From contig JALIRH010000027.1 of assembly GCA_023055505.1 (NCBI GenBank), forward strand, positions 1,500,501 through 1,564,500: 64,000 nucleotides of DNA, given 5' to 3'. The position numbers and the translations under genes were made by a program. This DNA is from Callipepla californica brunnescens. Its lineage: Eukaryota > Chordata > Aves > Galliformes > Odontophoridae. Under the pieces are notes generated by a model that had not been told where the DNA came from, ran no database searches, and saw only the letters and a list, made by a program, of their open reading frames with translations. Shown piece after piece: positions 1-10,459 of this stretch (the stretch's first letter is position 1; the number at the start of each line of letters is the position of its first letter).

Positions 1-3000
1 AAAGGTGGGGGTCTGGATGACAGAATGACCATGTTGGCCAAGGATGCTTGTAATCTGAGTTTGTGGTTGAGATGTGTCTTTGGACTACTGCAAAATGAAG
101 CAATTAAGACTCGGAAACTTCAAAATTATACATGTGCTGAAGTGATCATAGCATGAGAAATTCAAGAGAGTTATTTTCTTCTGCTCAGATTCACAGTGCA
201 AAGAGTTGAGGAAAAAAATCGTGATGAGGGAAGTCAAGTAGATGTGTCATGTTTTGGAGGATAAAAGCAGGCCAGCACGAAAGCTTTGCAGAAACCTGAA
301 CGCCAAACAGCCCCAAACTCACGAACTCTGCATGCAACACTTAGCTAACACACTGACTCATGCGTTTGGATGAAGATCCTCCCAACATATGGTCTGAAAT
401 GGGTCTCTCCTGTAAATTTCATGGAGTTATTTTCTTTATGGCTTTACTCTTCTGAAGCCTAGTAAAAATGCCCGTTCTCTGTTTATTCTAGCTATTTAGA
501 CTGGCATTTATATAATGTTCATGAAACAGAAGCAGCATATAATTTTTACGGTCCACAATATCTTTCCTCAGCAAAAAGCTGCCCACTTACAGGAATTGTC
601 TTATTCCCTGGATGCTTTTTGGTGTTGGCTTTTTGGCAAAACCAAACAGCTGCAGCCTGGAGGGAGTCATTTTGTAACTGATTGACTGTTCCCTTCTTGC
701 TCGTGAATATTCATAACTTTCATTGCTTCCTTATTTTCCCTTCCTTATTCCTGAGGTGACGGTAAGAGGGAAAACCTAATTTTGGCTCATGAAGCTGCCA
801 GATTTCAGAACGATTTTGTTGTGGGTGTTTTCAAGAGAGAGCAGAGGAGGCTGCATAGGGAGGGTGAGAAGTTTGTGTCAGCATACTTAGCTTTTAGGAG
901 GGGGTTAGAAAGTTGATGGGCATTTTCTATCCCGTGTTGCAGTTCAAATGTGTTTGCACAGTACAGATACAATACTGTGAAGTTTTTTAGTTAAGACCAT
1001 GGGGCACTAATTGAGATTTGTAGTCCCTGATCCCGCTCTCATTTTCATGCATCTCCATTGGAAACAATGGATAAGCACTGGTTAAAAGGAAAAAGCGGAA
1101 GAGAAATCATGCATCTTTTTGGTTTAGCTATGAGAAAACACATTGTATGTTTGAATTCTAAGAAAAGTATATATAAAGTAGAGAAGACAGCTGAAAAAAT
1201 TCACATATTTGTCTGGTAAATGCAAAGTGGATGTGGATGAAGATGGTAACCTTTACTTGAATGGCAACAGAGGTTGCCGGGATGAATATTAATAGGAAAG
1301 ATGTGCATTTGTACATGTTCTAAGGTAGCAGAGTTCAGCAGTGTCCTTTCCCTGGATTTGTTCACTGCAGGTGAGGGCTGCATGCCCAGCAATGCAGTGC
1401 CAGTGCTGGAGGATTTGTGCTCAGTGTGCAGAGGCTGCGTGGAAGGGATGGGAGCAGCGCTGTGTTTGAGTTTGTATTTGAATCAGGTGCAAAGGCCAGC
1501 TAAAGCACACAGCTCTGAGTAAAGAACATTCAGGGCTCCATAAATCATTGATCTAATGTTGTTATGCTACAGTGGCAAATTATGCTGGTTTTGTCTCTGC
1601 AGTTCGACAGTGCAACAGATGGCAAAGATTTGCACAGCAAGTAACGTTCTTGGCAAAGCAAATTTTATGAATTTATAGTTGGAGAGTTAGTTGAGATGCA
1701 CTGGAGTATCTGCACCAAACGGGACGTGGCGGGAGACCAACTTTTTTTTATAATCTTCCTTCCACTTAAATACAACAAAACAAAATTTGACACGTTTGCC
1801 TAACAAGCAGTGCTATTATACCAGCAGTTTCCATTCCTGTTTGTGCTGTGGTGGGGGAAAACTGCCAGCATCAGATGATCCAGGAGGCTGCTTCCAAAGG
1901 GGAGCTGTGTGGCGGGCAGTGATTACTTGTGTTGGGTCTGCGTGGGAAGGCAGCAGTAGGACACGTCGTGTTGGCAGCACTGAGCGCCTGCCTCGTCCTG
2001 GTGCTTCCCAAACCTGGCACTCTGAGCCCAGTGGCTGTGAAGGAAAGCTAGACCCTCATCCTGAGAGAGGAACCAAGTATGTAATCTAAACACAAACCAA
2101 TCCGTAATCTCGTTTCTCATCTTTAATTCATTACTACATAATAGTCGTGATTTTACACTGCGATGGCTGCCATTTAGCTTACACTGCAGTTACAATGCAG
2201 CTTCAGTGCATTTTGGATACATAATTAACTGTTAATAAAGCTGAGCAGTTCATATTTCGAGTACCTTTTACTTTGAAAGAATGACTATGAGTACATATGC
2301 CGCAAGTCCTGACCATAAGGATGGAATACTTGTCCTTGGGTTCTTTGTTTGGAAAAGATACAGGCGGTGACTCCTCTGAGTGCCATCAGACCTAGCTTCC
2401 AGCAGGCCAGGGCTGTGCTGATGACTCATTTCACTTTGATTTTAATTTGTGCGTATCAGTAAGACACAGCACTTCAGGGAGGGGTGGGGGGGAGGAACCA
2501 ACCTGAAGATAAAACAGATAGTATTTGTTCATTTCTCTACCAATTCAGCCTCAGAAAGAAGAAAGGCAAGCAGCCTTGCCTTGCTTGAGATAGTGATTTT
2601 TCAACACTTTTGATACATTTTTTACAGATTTTTTCTCTCCAGGTTCTTCTGTATGATTCCTGCATGCAAAACAACTTCACTCAGTATGTATTCTGTGCTA
2701 TTCTGTCAAGCAAGTCAGCACATGCATTTGCCTAAAGGTTGTGAAGTCCTCAGTGACTGGGGCCTGGATATAGCTGAGCTTCAGAACCACGCTCCCACAG
2801 AACTCAAAGTAACTCCAGTATCAGAGACTTTTGGTAGTCTGCCTCTGTGTCCAGAGTATGAGCCTGAGATAAGAGGGAATGTGCTGTCTTGTAGCAGGGT
2901 TAATGGTACACAATAATAGTATTTTTAGTACTGTGATAAAATCATTCTAAATCTGGTGACCCCGTTATGACGGAGAGAATTTTCCAGGTCACTCATTCTC

Positions 3001-4250
3001 ATTAAGTGTCCACGAGGGCAGACAGTGATGCTTGACATTCAGCTTTAGTTTTAGCTGGCTGTTTCCTGGATTTGTTATGCTATGGACTTCTTAGTATTTT
3101 TAACCGTAATAATCCTGAGAAAAATGTTTAGCCTTAGCTTGGCTTTGCAGGTAAACCGTAGGTGTCCTCATATCTAGCTGCAAAATGCACATACATAAAA
3201 GGAGTATTCCCTCTTTGGGGCTGGGAATAGTAAAAATAGCGTAATTAAAATAAATTTTGGTTGCTTGTAGCAACCCCTGAAGTTTTCAAAGGTGACTGCA
3301 AGGTTGGAGTCCTTTTAGCTTAGGGTTTCTAAGTAGTTTGCTGCTTCATATCTCAAGATCTTCTGGTGTATTGCCCGAGAAAAAAATCCATCTGTAAAAG
3401 AACAGAAGCAAGGCGTTTTTCCCTTCACTTTAATTGTACATAAAGCTTTTTTCTCCCTCTTCAGTTGTTGTTGCCAGAAGCTGGCATAACTTGATTTGAT
3501 GGCATTGCAGCAAGAAGTTTTTCAGGTTCATATGCAATCATCTGGGTCTAATACGATCCAAATCAATTTCCAAGAGAAAATCTGATCGTCAGAGTTCTCC
3601 TGTTCCATTTTTACTACCAACTTGCTGTGTAAGGTGTTTCTCAGCAACCTGGCCCATTTTCCCCTTATTTGATAAAGGTTTCTTTTTTGTAGTGTTTGTG
3701 GGAAAGCAACCCCAGCTGGGCAGGGCTGGTTAGTGTTGTCATGAACTTCATAATGCACAGCTGATGTCTCTAAGGATATGTATTGCAGTTAATTTGAGAG
3801 CTCCTCCAAATGTTCAGTGCTCATAATTGAGGGCTTTTTTTTTTGTTGTTGACAGAAAAGAATGAATCTACCCACAGCAGTTATCTAAATAAGGAGATAT
3901 TCCGTAACAACCACTTTTAACTGATGTGATTTGCAAAAGAGCAGTTAAAATTGCATTCCTGTACAATTCAAGAGGGAGCTGAAGACAGTTCAGTTATAGG
4001 TGTGACTTCTCCTAATTTATTTTAGTTAGGGGACTTTCTATTTTGTTTCTGTACTTTAGAAACCCAGAAGTTATCCCCTTTCCCTCCACTCGTTACAAAG
4101 GGAAGGTTGAGATACGATCGTTTTTCTTGGATTCAGCAGCTTGAGAGAAGGAGATCAGAGAGAAATCCTCAAACCTCTTATCTGCCATAAGCGAGGGACA
4201 AGATCAAGTTAAACAGTGTCACATCGGAAGCCCTGGGGAATAAATTAAGG
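1..4250. other. Unassigned non-coding stretch
   Basis: No gene or recognisable repeat is seen here. The open frames are short (up to about 100 codons), lie on both strands over the same bases, and show no domain I recognise. Scattered runs of T and A occur, for example near 1741-1750 and 3835-3844. The one notable structure is the G-rich run at 2477-2495, listed separately. A CAG followed by GTAAAC at 3148-3156 resembles a splice donor, but I see no convincing matching acceptor. Confidence 0.6.
2477..2495 (+). other. Putative G-quadruplex run
   Basis: The run can be split into four groups of three G separated by loops of 1-2 bases (GGG-A-GGG-GT-GGG-G-GGG), which meets the usual G3+N1-7 rule for an intramolecular quadruplex. 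It stands out against AT-rich surroundings. Whether it folds, and whether it marks a promoter or transcript here, cannot be told from sequence. Confidence 0.55.
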
Positions 4251-4271
4251 GCATCACATTTGTGAATAATT

Positions 4272-4285
4272 GCGGTAGAGGGCGC
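4272..4285 (+). promoter_or_regulatory. CTCF-like binding site
   Basis: The 14-mer GCGGTAGAGGGCGC fits the CTCF core consensus CCASYAGRKGGCRS at 12 of 14 positions, including the whole TAGAGGGCGC half that carries most of the information. It has several CpGs in a CpG-poor region, so it may be unmethylated or under selection. CTCF sites act as insulators and loop anchors in vertebrates. Occupancy is inferred only. A second, weaker match (11/14) is at 24799-24812. Confidence 0.45.
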
Positions 4286-4393
4286 GGGGGGATGTAGCTG
4301 GCCACATCTTTCCCAAAACAACAAAAGCTTTGGGGACCGAGAGATGGATGTTTTGTTGCTTTTCAAAGGTTTCTTTGATGGTCTTCCTTTCAG

Positions 4394-4461
4394 CAAACAA
4401 GAAGATGCTGAGAGGCAAGTGATTTCTAGTGCTTCCTTAATGACTGTGTTTAATTTTCTTG
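4394..4461 (+). other. Candidate 68-bp exon
   Basis: The interval is preceded by a pyrimidine-rich acceptor (TCTTCCTTTCAG, 4382-4393) and followed by a consensus donor (G|GTAAGT, donor at 4462-4467). The second frame is open throughout and reads KQEDAERQVISSASLMTVFN and onward in hydrophilic-to-hydrophobic order. I do not recognise the peptide. The open frame extends upstream through the acceptor to an ATG at 4344, which weakens the case for a true coding exon, because open sequence across a short interval is cheap. It could be a lncRNA or alternative exon, or chance splice-like sites. Confidence 0.2.
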
Positions 4462-4599
4462 GTAAGTACTTGAAATCTGAGACTGGGCGGGAGAGGGGGA
4501 AGAAAGGGAGGTGGAACAGAATCAATGACTTTTAATTTTCTCTGATGTGTCTTCAGATAAAAAGTAAATCTCCTGCAGCTGAATTAGTTAAAGTAGGCA

Positions 4600-5970
4600 T
4601 TGATATTGCTATTCTTCATTCTGTGAGACTTTATTTACTTGCAGAGCGGAGAATCTATTTTCTTCTATTATGGCAAGGCTTCTATTTTTAAACTAATTTC
4701 CTGAAGTACCAATACTGAAGAGATACTCATCTCTTCCTTTACTCCACACTCCTCAACAATCCGAGTCCTCTGCCTGAGCTCTGTGCAGCCTGGCAGAGGG
4801 CAGAGCAGACCCAGAGACACTGAGCTGTTGGTATTCTGGGGCAGTGGGTACAAGAGGAGAGCCCCGACCACTTCCAAAGGAGCTGACTGCTGTCCTCAGG
4901 TCCTGGGAGCTGCAGGGCTGTGGGAGCCAGGTAGAGTTAGGAAAACGTTATTTGGTGTTTTCTTGAGCCACAAAGAAATGTGTTGTAAGTGGGTACAGCT
5001 CTCCAAGAGGAACACCAGGAGGGGAATTAATTAACATGTGTCTATCCTGGGAAGAAAACTTGCAGCTCTGAGACTTCAATGCTGCCTGTGCTTTAAAGAG
5101 GGGGATGTTTTCAGCATTGCTGAGCTGTCTGGTGTATAGTATGAGAGAGTAAATCCTATCTTTTTCAGATTCAGTCTGTGCCCTGGAATCTGCGAAGTTA
5201 GTTTTTGAGATGGGTCTTGTTAGGTCAATAATCAAATAATATCTTCATATCTTTTTTTTTTTTTTCCATGTATTAGGATAATTATGATTATAAGCATAAA
5301 TATTAATTTCTGCTCAATATTGCACCGTGAAGTCCCTAGGTGTGAATAACAATATCTAATTGCAGGAACTAGAATATTCATTAAACTCTCTCAGGCATTG
5401 GGTGGGTGTGTTAGGTTTCAGATATGTGCTAGCAGGAGGCAGTTCTGCAGAGCTGCTGAAGGCTCTTTGAAGTTTCCCTTTGGCCAAGGGGATATCATGG
5501 GGCACAACTACAAGCACGAAGAAAGGCTTTTTGTGCCAAAGGAGTCTTCACTTCTGCAGTAGCACATTAATGCTGTGTTTTATATAGTGAATTCTACCTT
5601 GTGGAACTCACACCTTGATTAGTATCTTGAAACTATTGCTTTCCTTAATCATTATGAGTAACAATGTCAAAACCTTTGTGTCTTGATGAACCAGCACCGT
5701 TAAAAAAGGATGCAGAGTGGAATATTGCTTCTTTCTTTGTAATTATCCTGAGTCTCCAGACTTCAGGAACTTTGCATATTGTAGAGCTAGGAAAAATATG
5801 GACCAATTTCTGTTCACTTGCAGCTTAGCAAAGTCAGTTTTATGAGGGCTTCATGAAATCATAGAAAATGAAACGGAGGTACCCAGGACCTATGCCACGT
5901 GTGCTGCTCACTGGTGTCTGACTTGGCATTATAATGCTGTACTACATTCATTGTATTTGTAGAGAGATGC
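4600..5970. other. Unassigned non-coding stretch
   Basis: No gene is seen. A 14-T run lies at 5252-5265, and 4783-5034 is somewhat GC-richer with overlapping short frames on both strands. Nothing matches a repeat family I know. Confidence 0.55.
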
Positions 5971-5973
5971 TAC

Positions 5974-5995
5974 TTTCTCATTTGCAAATGAGAAA
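5974..5995. repeat. 22-bp perfect palindrome with overlapping octamer-like core
   Basis: The left half TTTCTCATTTG is followed directly, with no spacer, by its exact reverse complement. The centre is ATTTGCAAAT, so a POU-type near-octamer (TTTGCAAA, ATGCAAAT with one change) reads on both strands. In random sequence about 0.015 perfect 22-bp palindromes are expected in 64 kb. It could bind a dimeric factor (POU or C/EBP-type) or reflect a small inverted duplication. Confidence 0.7.
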
Positions 5996-6418
5996 TCTAC
6001 ATATTTAATAGACTCAGTGTGTGCTCCGTCTCCTTCTCCAGTTCAGCTTCCCATGTAGTAAAATCCCATGATGAATCATACAAATGGAGGCACTTCGTAG
6101 CCTCTGTTTCCAAACCTGTAAGGATGTTGTCAGAGGATCAGCAGGAACCTCCCCAGCATCAGCTCCAGATCTCCCGTCACTGCTGAGGGAGCTAACTCAC
6201 AACCACCAGTGCTCTCCTGTTTGCAGCTCCAGGGTCAGAGGAGAAGCAGTGGAGTTTGTCCCCTATGACCCTGTCTGCTCCATAGGGGCAGGTGCACCCA
6301 AATTTCCTGCAGCTGATGCATCTTTAAGCATGATCCACTTATTTATCTGCTTTTCCTCTTGGAAGAAACACAAACTACAAGAAACATCAAATCATATGCA
6401 ACCCTGAAGGAGTAGTTT

Positions 6419-6607
6419 ATGACAGACAGTGAAGATGTTCTTAAGGGGGGCATCTACTGGCCTGGCTGGTTTGTGGTTTTGGTTTTATTCCTCACTGTTC
6501 TGAGTATGCTAACAGGAACAGTTCCTGATTTCAGATGGAGATGCACTGTGAAGCCAGGTGAGTTACTTGTTCTGACTGCGCACTCTCCGTTCACAAACAG
6601 CTTTTAG
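6419..6607 (+). other. Small ORF with one predicted membrane segment and an internal splice donor
   Basis: The frame starts at an ATG in a weak context (T at -3), begins with an acidic stretch (MTDSEDVLKGG), and then has a strongly hydrophobic segment at about residues 17-31 (GWFVVLVLFLTVLSML), typical of a single helix. A consensus donor CAG|GTGAGT falls at 6558, after about 46 codons, so the first part could be an exon that splices on. An acceptor-like CTAACAG at 6507-6513 lies inside the same frame. I do not recognise the peptide. A hydrophobic chance frame in AT-rich DNA is the default explanation. Confidence 0.15.
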
Positions 6608-6609
6608 TG

Positions 6610-8430
6610 TCTTTCATGCATCTTTTTACCCAAACCATACCTTTCAGTAATGTGAGTTGGTACTCCTTGCTGTTTGCTGCTGGGTTCTGGTGTGTGGTTG
6701 ATGGTCAGGTGATGTGGGCTCCGATTTCTGACAAAATGACCAAGACTTTTTTGAGCAAGGGGGTATCAGGCAGTTAGCAGCACTCTCCATCCCACAGGAG
6801 CATCTTTGTTTGCCTGAGAATATATTCATACAGGAGCAGCCACTCCCCAACCATTTGTGCAAACAAAAACATGTTCTCTTGAATATTCATGAACATCGAG
6901 GGGCACAAACACGGTTGAACCGAGCAGCTCCTGAGAATACATTCAAATGTTTTGTAAATACCATTTTGCAGTGTTTGACCGGCTCAGGGTCCTGCTGTCA
7001 GACAGGCACGCAAATGAGCTGACGTGCTGACAGGAACAGCAGATCACATTTTTTACTTGTAATCAGTGTTACATTTACATACTTGTTCAATCTTACTGTA
7101 TGCGAAAGCCAATAATGATAATGAGACTAATTTGATTTTTTTTTTTTATCCCTGCTGAAATACGCTAATGTAAGAACTCATCCCATGGTTAGGTACCTTT
7201 TCTCAGACTGTTTCTGCTGTCTCATCTCTTCAAGTGTTTTTCCCCCTTCGTTATCTTATTTTCATTCTCCAGTTTTGAATGCTGGAATAAATTAGTTGCT
7301 TGAAGATTGGTCCTGCATTAAATATTTTGCTGGATTTCTTAATCCTGTTCTCCTCTGTTGCTGTCCATTCTGTCCAGCTGTGAGCAGAACGATGCCCTAG
7401 GACTGGAAGTGGAGCAAAAATTATTGTTTTAATCTGTGCTGTCTCTCTTCATCAGCTTCTGCTCAGAAGTGGAGAGAAGCAGAATGTGGCTCTTTAACAA
7501 TGAGTAAAGCCCTCCAGGCCAGTGAAGAAAATAAGTCCCTGGGGATTGTTTGTGGTGAATAAAATGGAGACAAGTTCCAGAGAATAACCTGGAAGCTGTC
7601 CTCAATTTGTTTTTGATCTGCTGCCTTCCCAGACCAATGTGGCCACTCGTCCATGGAGCTCAGTAGACTGAGCTAACACGTTATTTCTAGGGGAGCTGTG
7701 GAAAGTTTATTTCTTTTTGCTTTAATCTGCGTGTAATCGCTGCCTGGTGCTTTTGCTGCTTAAGTGCTTTCTGGCATCTCTCCACTCTAAGTGGAAAGGT
7801 GTGTAAGTTCTAAAACTAAATTCATTGCCTGAAGTTGAGAAAAACCTGATTTCTCCAGTATCTGTAAAACAAAAGTGAAGCTTGGCATTGTTACCTGTGG
7901 GATGTGGCATGTTACAGGACTTGGCAGTGACCTGGAATAGAGGGGGCTGTGTCTTACTGATGCTCTGCAGGCAGCACTCCATGTGAGTCTGCAGGCTGCA
8001 TTTTCCCCATTCACAATAGCAGGGAAGGAGAACTGTAATTAAGAGTAACCTTCAGCTCAGGCAAAGCACTTGAAATTGGAAATCTCAAAGATTATTAATT
8101 TTTCTGATTTTATATGGATCTGAATTAACTGTGTAATTTTTCTTCTCTGTATGTATTTTCTAAACTAAGCGGAAGGCAAGGCACTGTGTCTTACTCATCT
8201 TTTTTTCCCCTTCCAAGCTGTTCAGACTGTCCATCTCCCATGGAGCACTCAGCATTTGTTGGAGTTGCTCAGTTATTAATATTACAGTTGAGAGGTTGAT
8301 GCAGGAACTAAATGTTGAAGATTAGTAAGAAATAGTATAAATATGTTGGTTCTGCACAAGGAGTTTGCCACATTAAGTGAACGTTCTTGGGAATTATTCG
8401 AGAGAAAGTGGAATATATTTGGAAAAAATA
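6610..8430. other. Unassigned non-coding stretch
   Basis: No gene, RNA or recognised repeat is seen. A T-run is at about 7137-7147. Short frames on the minus strand around 7722-8014 overlap each other in two frames and have no domain signature. An exact octamer (ATTTGCAT, 8436-8443) follows a short TA-rich run just beyond the end. Confidence 0.55.
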
Positions 8431-8655
8431 TATATATTTGCATAATGCAGCAAATTTCTCAGCTTTTGTGCACCAGTGAATGCAGATGAGATATTCATTT
8501 AAGAAGTTTACACTTCTGCAACCGGTCTAACGTCTGCTTATAATAAATAACTGTGAATGTAGTTTGAAAAGAAAAAGGTGATCTCGGCAGCCCTTGGGCA
8601 TTGGCAGCTACCAATGTACGTTTTTAGCATACTGTGTTTATACTGAAATGAGATG

Positions 8656-8669
8656 TTTGCCATGGAAAC
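8656..8669. promoter_or_regulatory. RFX X-box-like site (imperfect)
   Basis: TTTGCC-AT-GGAAAC matches the RFX X-box palindrome (GTTNCC, two bases, GGNAAC) at all but one base. RFX factors bind such sites at ciliary and immune gene control regions. No nearby gene supports a role here. Confidence 0.3.
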
Positions 8670-8699
8670 CTGTGTGGTACAGCATACTGTCTCATTCTG

Positions 8700-10417
8700 A
8701 AGTGCTAGAGCCTTGAAGTGAAACCGAGAATATACCAGCTAGTGTTGTACTTCTGAAACGATTGACTCTAAATGTTATAGCCTTCTATTTCTGATTGACT
8801 TGATGAGGATTGCTCGAAGACTCTGTGCCCGCAGAGGGTGGGAAGCCCCTTCTGCAAAACAATGCCTTCCTCTGAGTGCTCCTCCTTCCAAGTCACAGCT
8901 TTCCCATGAAGGCTTTTGTTGGATACTCTTGTGCCTCCTGGGGCCGTTGGGTTCTGCTGCTTGTTTGGCTGTCCCTGTGAGCCAGGAGGAACACATCTGA
9001 GCTGTGTGACTATGAGCTTTGTGACTGAGACCACTGATGGCAAGCGTGCCTGTTCTCGTGCCTTTGTGCCTTGGAACAGCTGCTGTGTGTATATTGCTGT
9101 TGAGTTTGCCCTTTTTTTTTTTTCTGAAATATTTTATTTAAAAATGTACCTCAGTGAATGAAGGAGGAAGCAGGGCTCAGTGCAGCCAAAGCAGATGAAT
9201 AAATTAAAGCAGAAACTCTTACAGAAAGCAGTTTAATAATCAGTGTGGCAGGCATTTCTAGCGTTAAACCCACTTTGAAGTCCGTTATGTAGTTAAACTG
9301 GGATTTCACATCAAAAAATGTTATTTACATTTGCACATGCTCACCCAGCTTTTGTTAACAGCACTGGAAGATTAGATGTAAATGATCTGAGACCAGTAAT
9401 CTAATGCAGTAGTCTGAAGGCATTTCTCAAGGAGGCTATTACCAGACCAGGGGAAGAAAAAGTATTCAAATACCTAACCACAAATACCTAACCATGTCCC
9501 TATCATCCCAAGTACGTTTTTCAGATGCCAAAACAATCTCAGCAAGCAAAAGCAAGACTTACTTGCTCAGATTCCCATTTGCTGAACTTGGCTAACAAGG
9601 CACTTGAGACTTAAGTTTACATTTTTACAATGAAAATGAGATGGAATGATGCAAAATCCTTCTTGATATCTTATCCCTTGATCTTTCCACTCCTGAAATC
9701 AGGGGGCTTAACTACGGTAACTGCATCCTTCCCAAACTGTGGACTTCGGAGCTGTTCTGGTTACTACATGGGTGAAAATAGTCCTTGGAAGTATTGTGGC
9801 AATAGTAAGTCACAATAATAGGTAATTGTTTTCCAATTCCAAACCATAGAATTGCATTGTGGAAGATGGATGTGTTTGGATTTCTTGTTAATTCTGTACC
9901 TTTAGATTTTACATACTTACACTTGGGTTTCAGATTAGGTGCTTAAAATTAAATATCTCGATTCAAGCATCTAAGCTAGTAAGTCAATCCTTACTAGCAG
10001 TGTTTGTGCAGTGTGAATCCTTTGTGGAAGCATGAACCTCCCTCTGATATCTAGAGGGAGTGTATATTTTGGTTGTAGACAGTCTGATTAGCAGCAGAAA
10101 GGGAAGTAGGATACAGACTGTTCTCCTGGGGCAATTGTGCAAACAATCACACTATTTTTCTTCAAAGCTTTCTGTAAATATCAATTAATTCTCACAAAGG
10201 ACAGTCAAGATGAGTGGGGCTTTGGGTCATATTTTGACATTAATTCATTCATATCTACAGTGGATTTCCTTTTGCCTACCATGAAAAGTTCAAATAATAC
10301 TGTGCCTTGGAATTAAAGTGGTGGTGGTTTTACACCACTCTCTTTTTCGCTTGTCACTGTACCTTTTCTTTTTCCATTCCAGGCCTGGGTTGATTTATAG
10401 CCCTGTGCTATCCCTCC
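8700..10417. other. Unassigned non-coding stretch
   Basis: No gene is seen. A slightly GC-richer patch at about 8800-9060 carries overlapping short frames on both strands, which fits composition rather than coding. A T-run lies at 9109-9123. A small tandem duplication at 9467-9494 is listed separately. Confidence 0.55.
9467..9494. repeat. Perfect 2 x 14-bp tandem duplication
   Basis: The unit CAAATACCTAACCA occurs twice back to back with no mismatch. Perfect identity suggests a recent slippage or duplication event, or constraint. It has only two copies, so it is not a satellite. Confidence 0.8.
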
Positions 10418-10444
10418 TTTTTTTTTTTTTTTTTTTTTTTTTTT
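10418..10444. repeat. 27-base T homopolymer
   Basis: An uninterrupted run of 27 T, followed by more T-rich sequence to about 10460. Its length may vary between individuals and it is prone to assembly error. It could be the A-tail of a minus-strand retrocopy, but the flanks show no recognisable mRNA-derived sequence. Confidence 0.9.
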
Positions 10445-10459
10445 CCTTATTTTTTTAAA

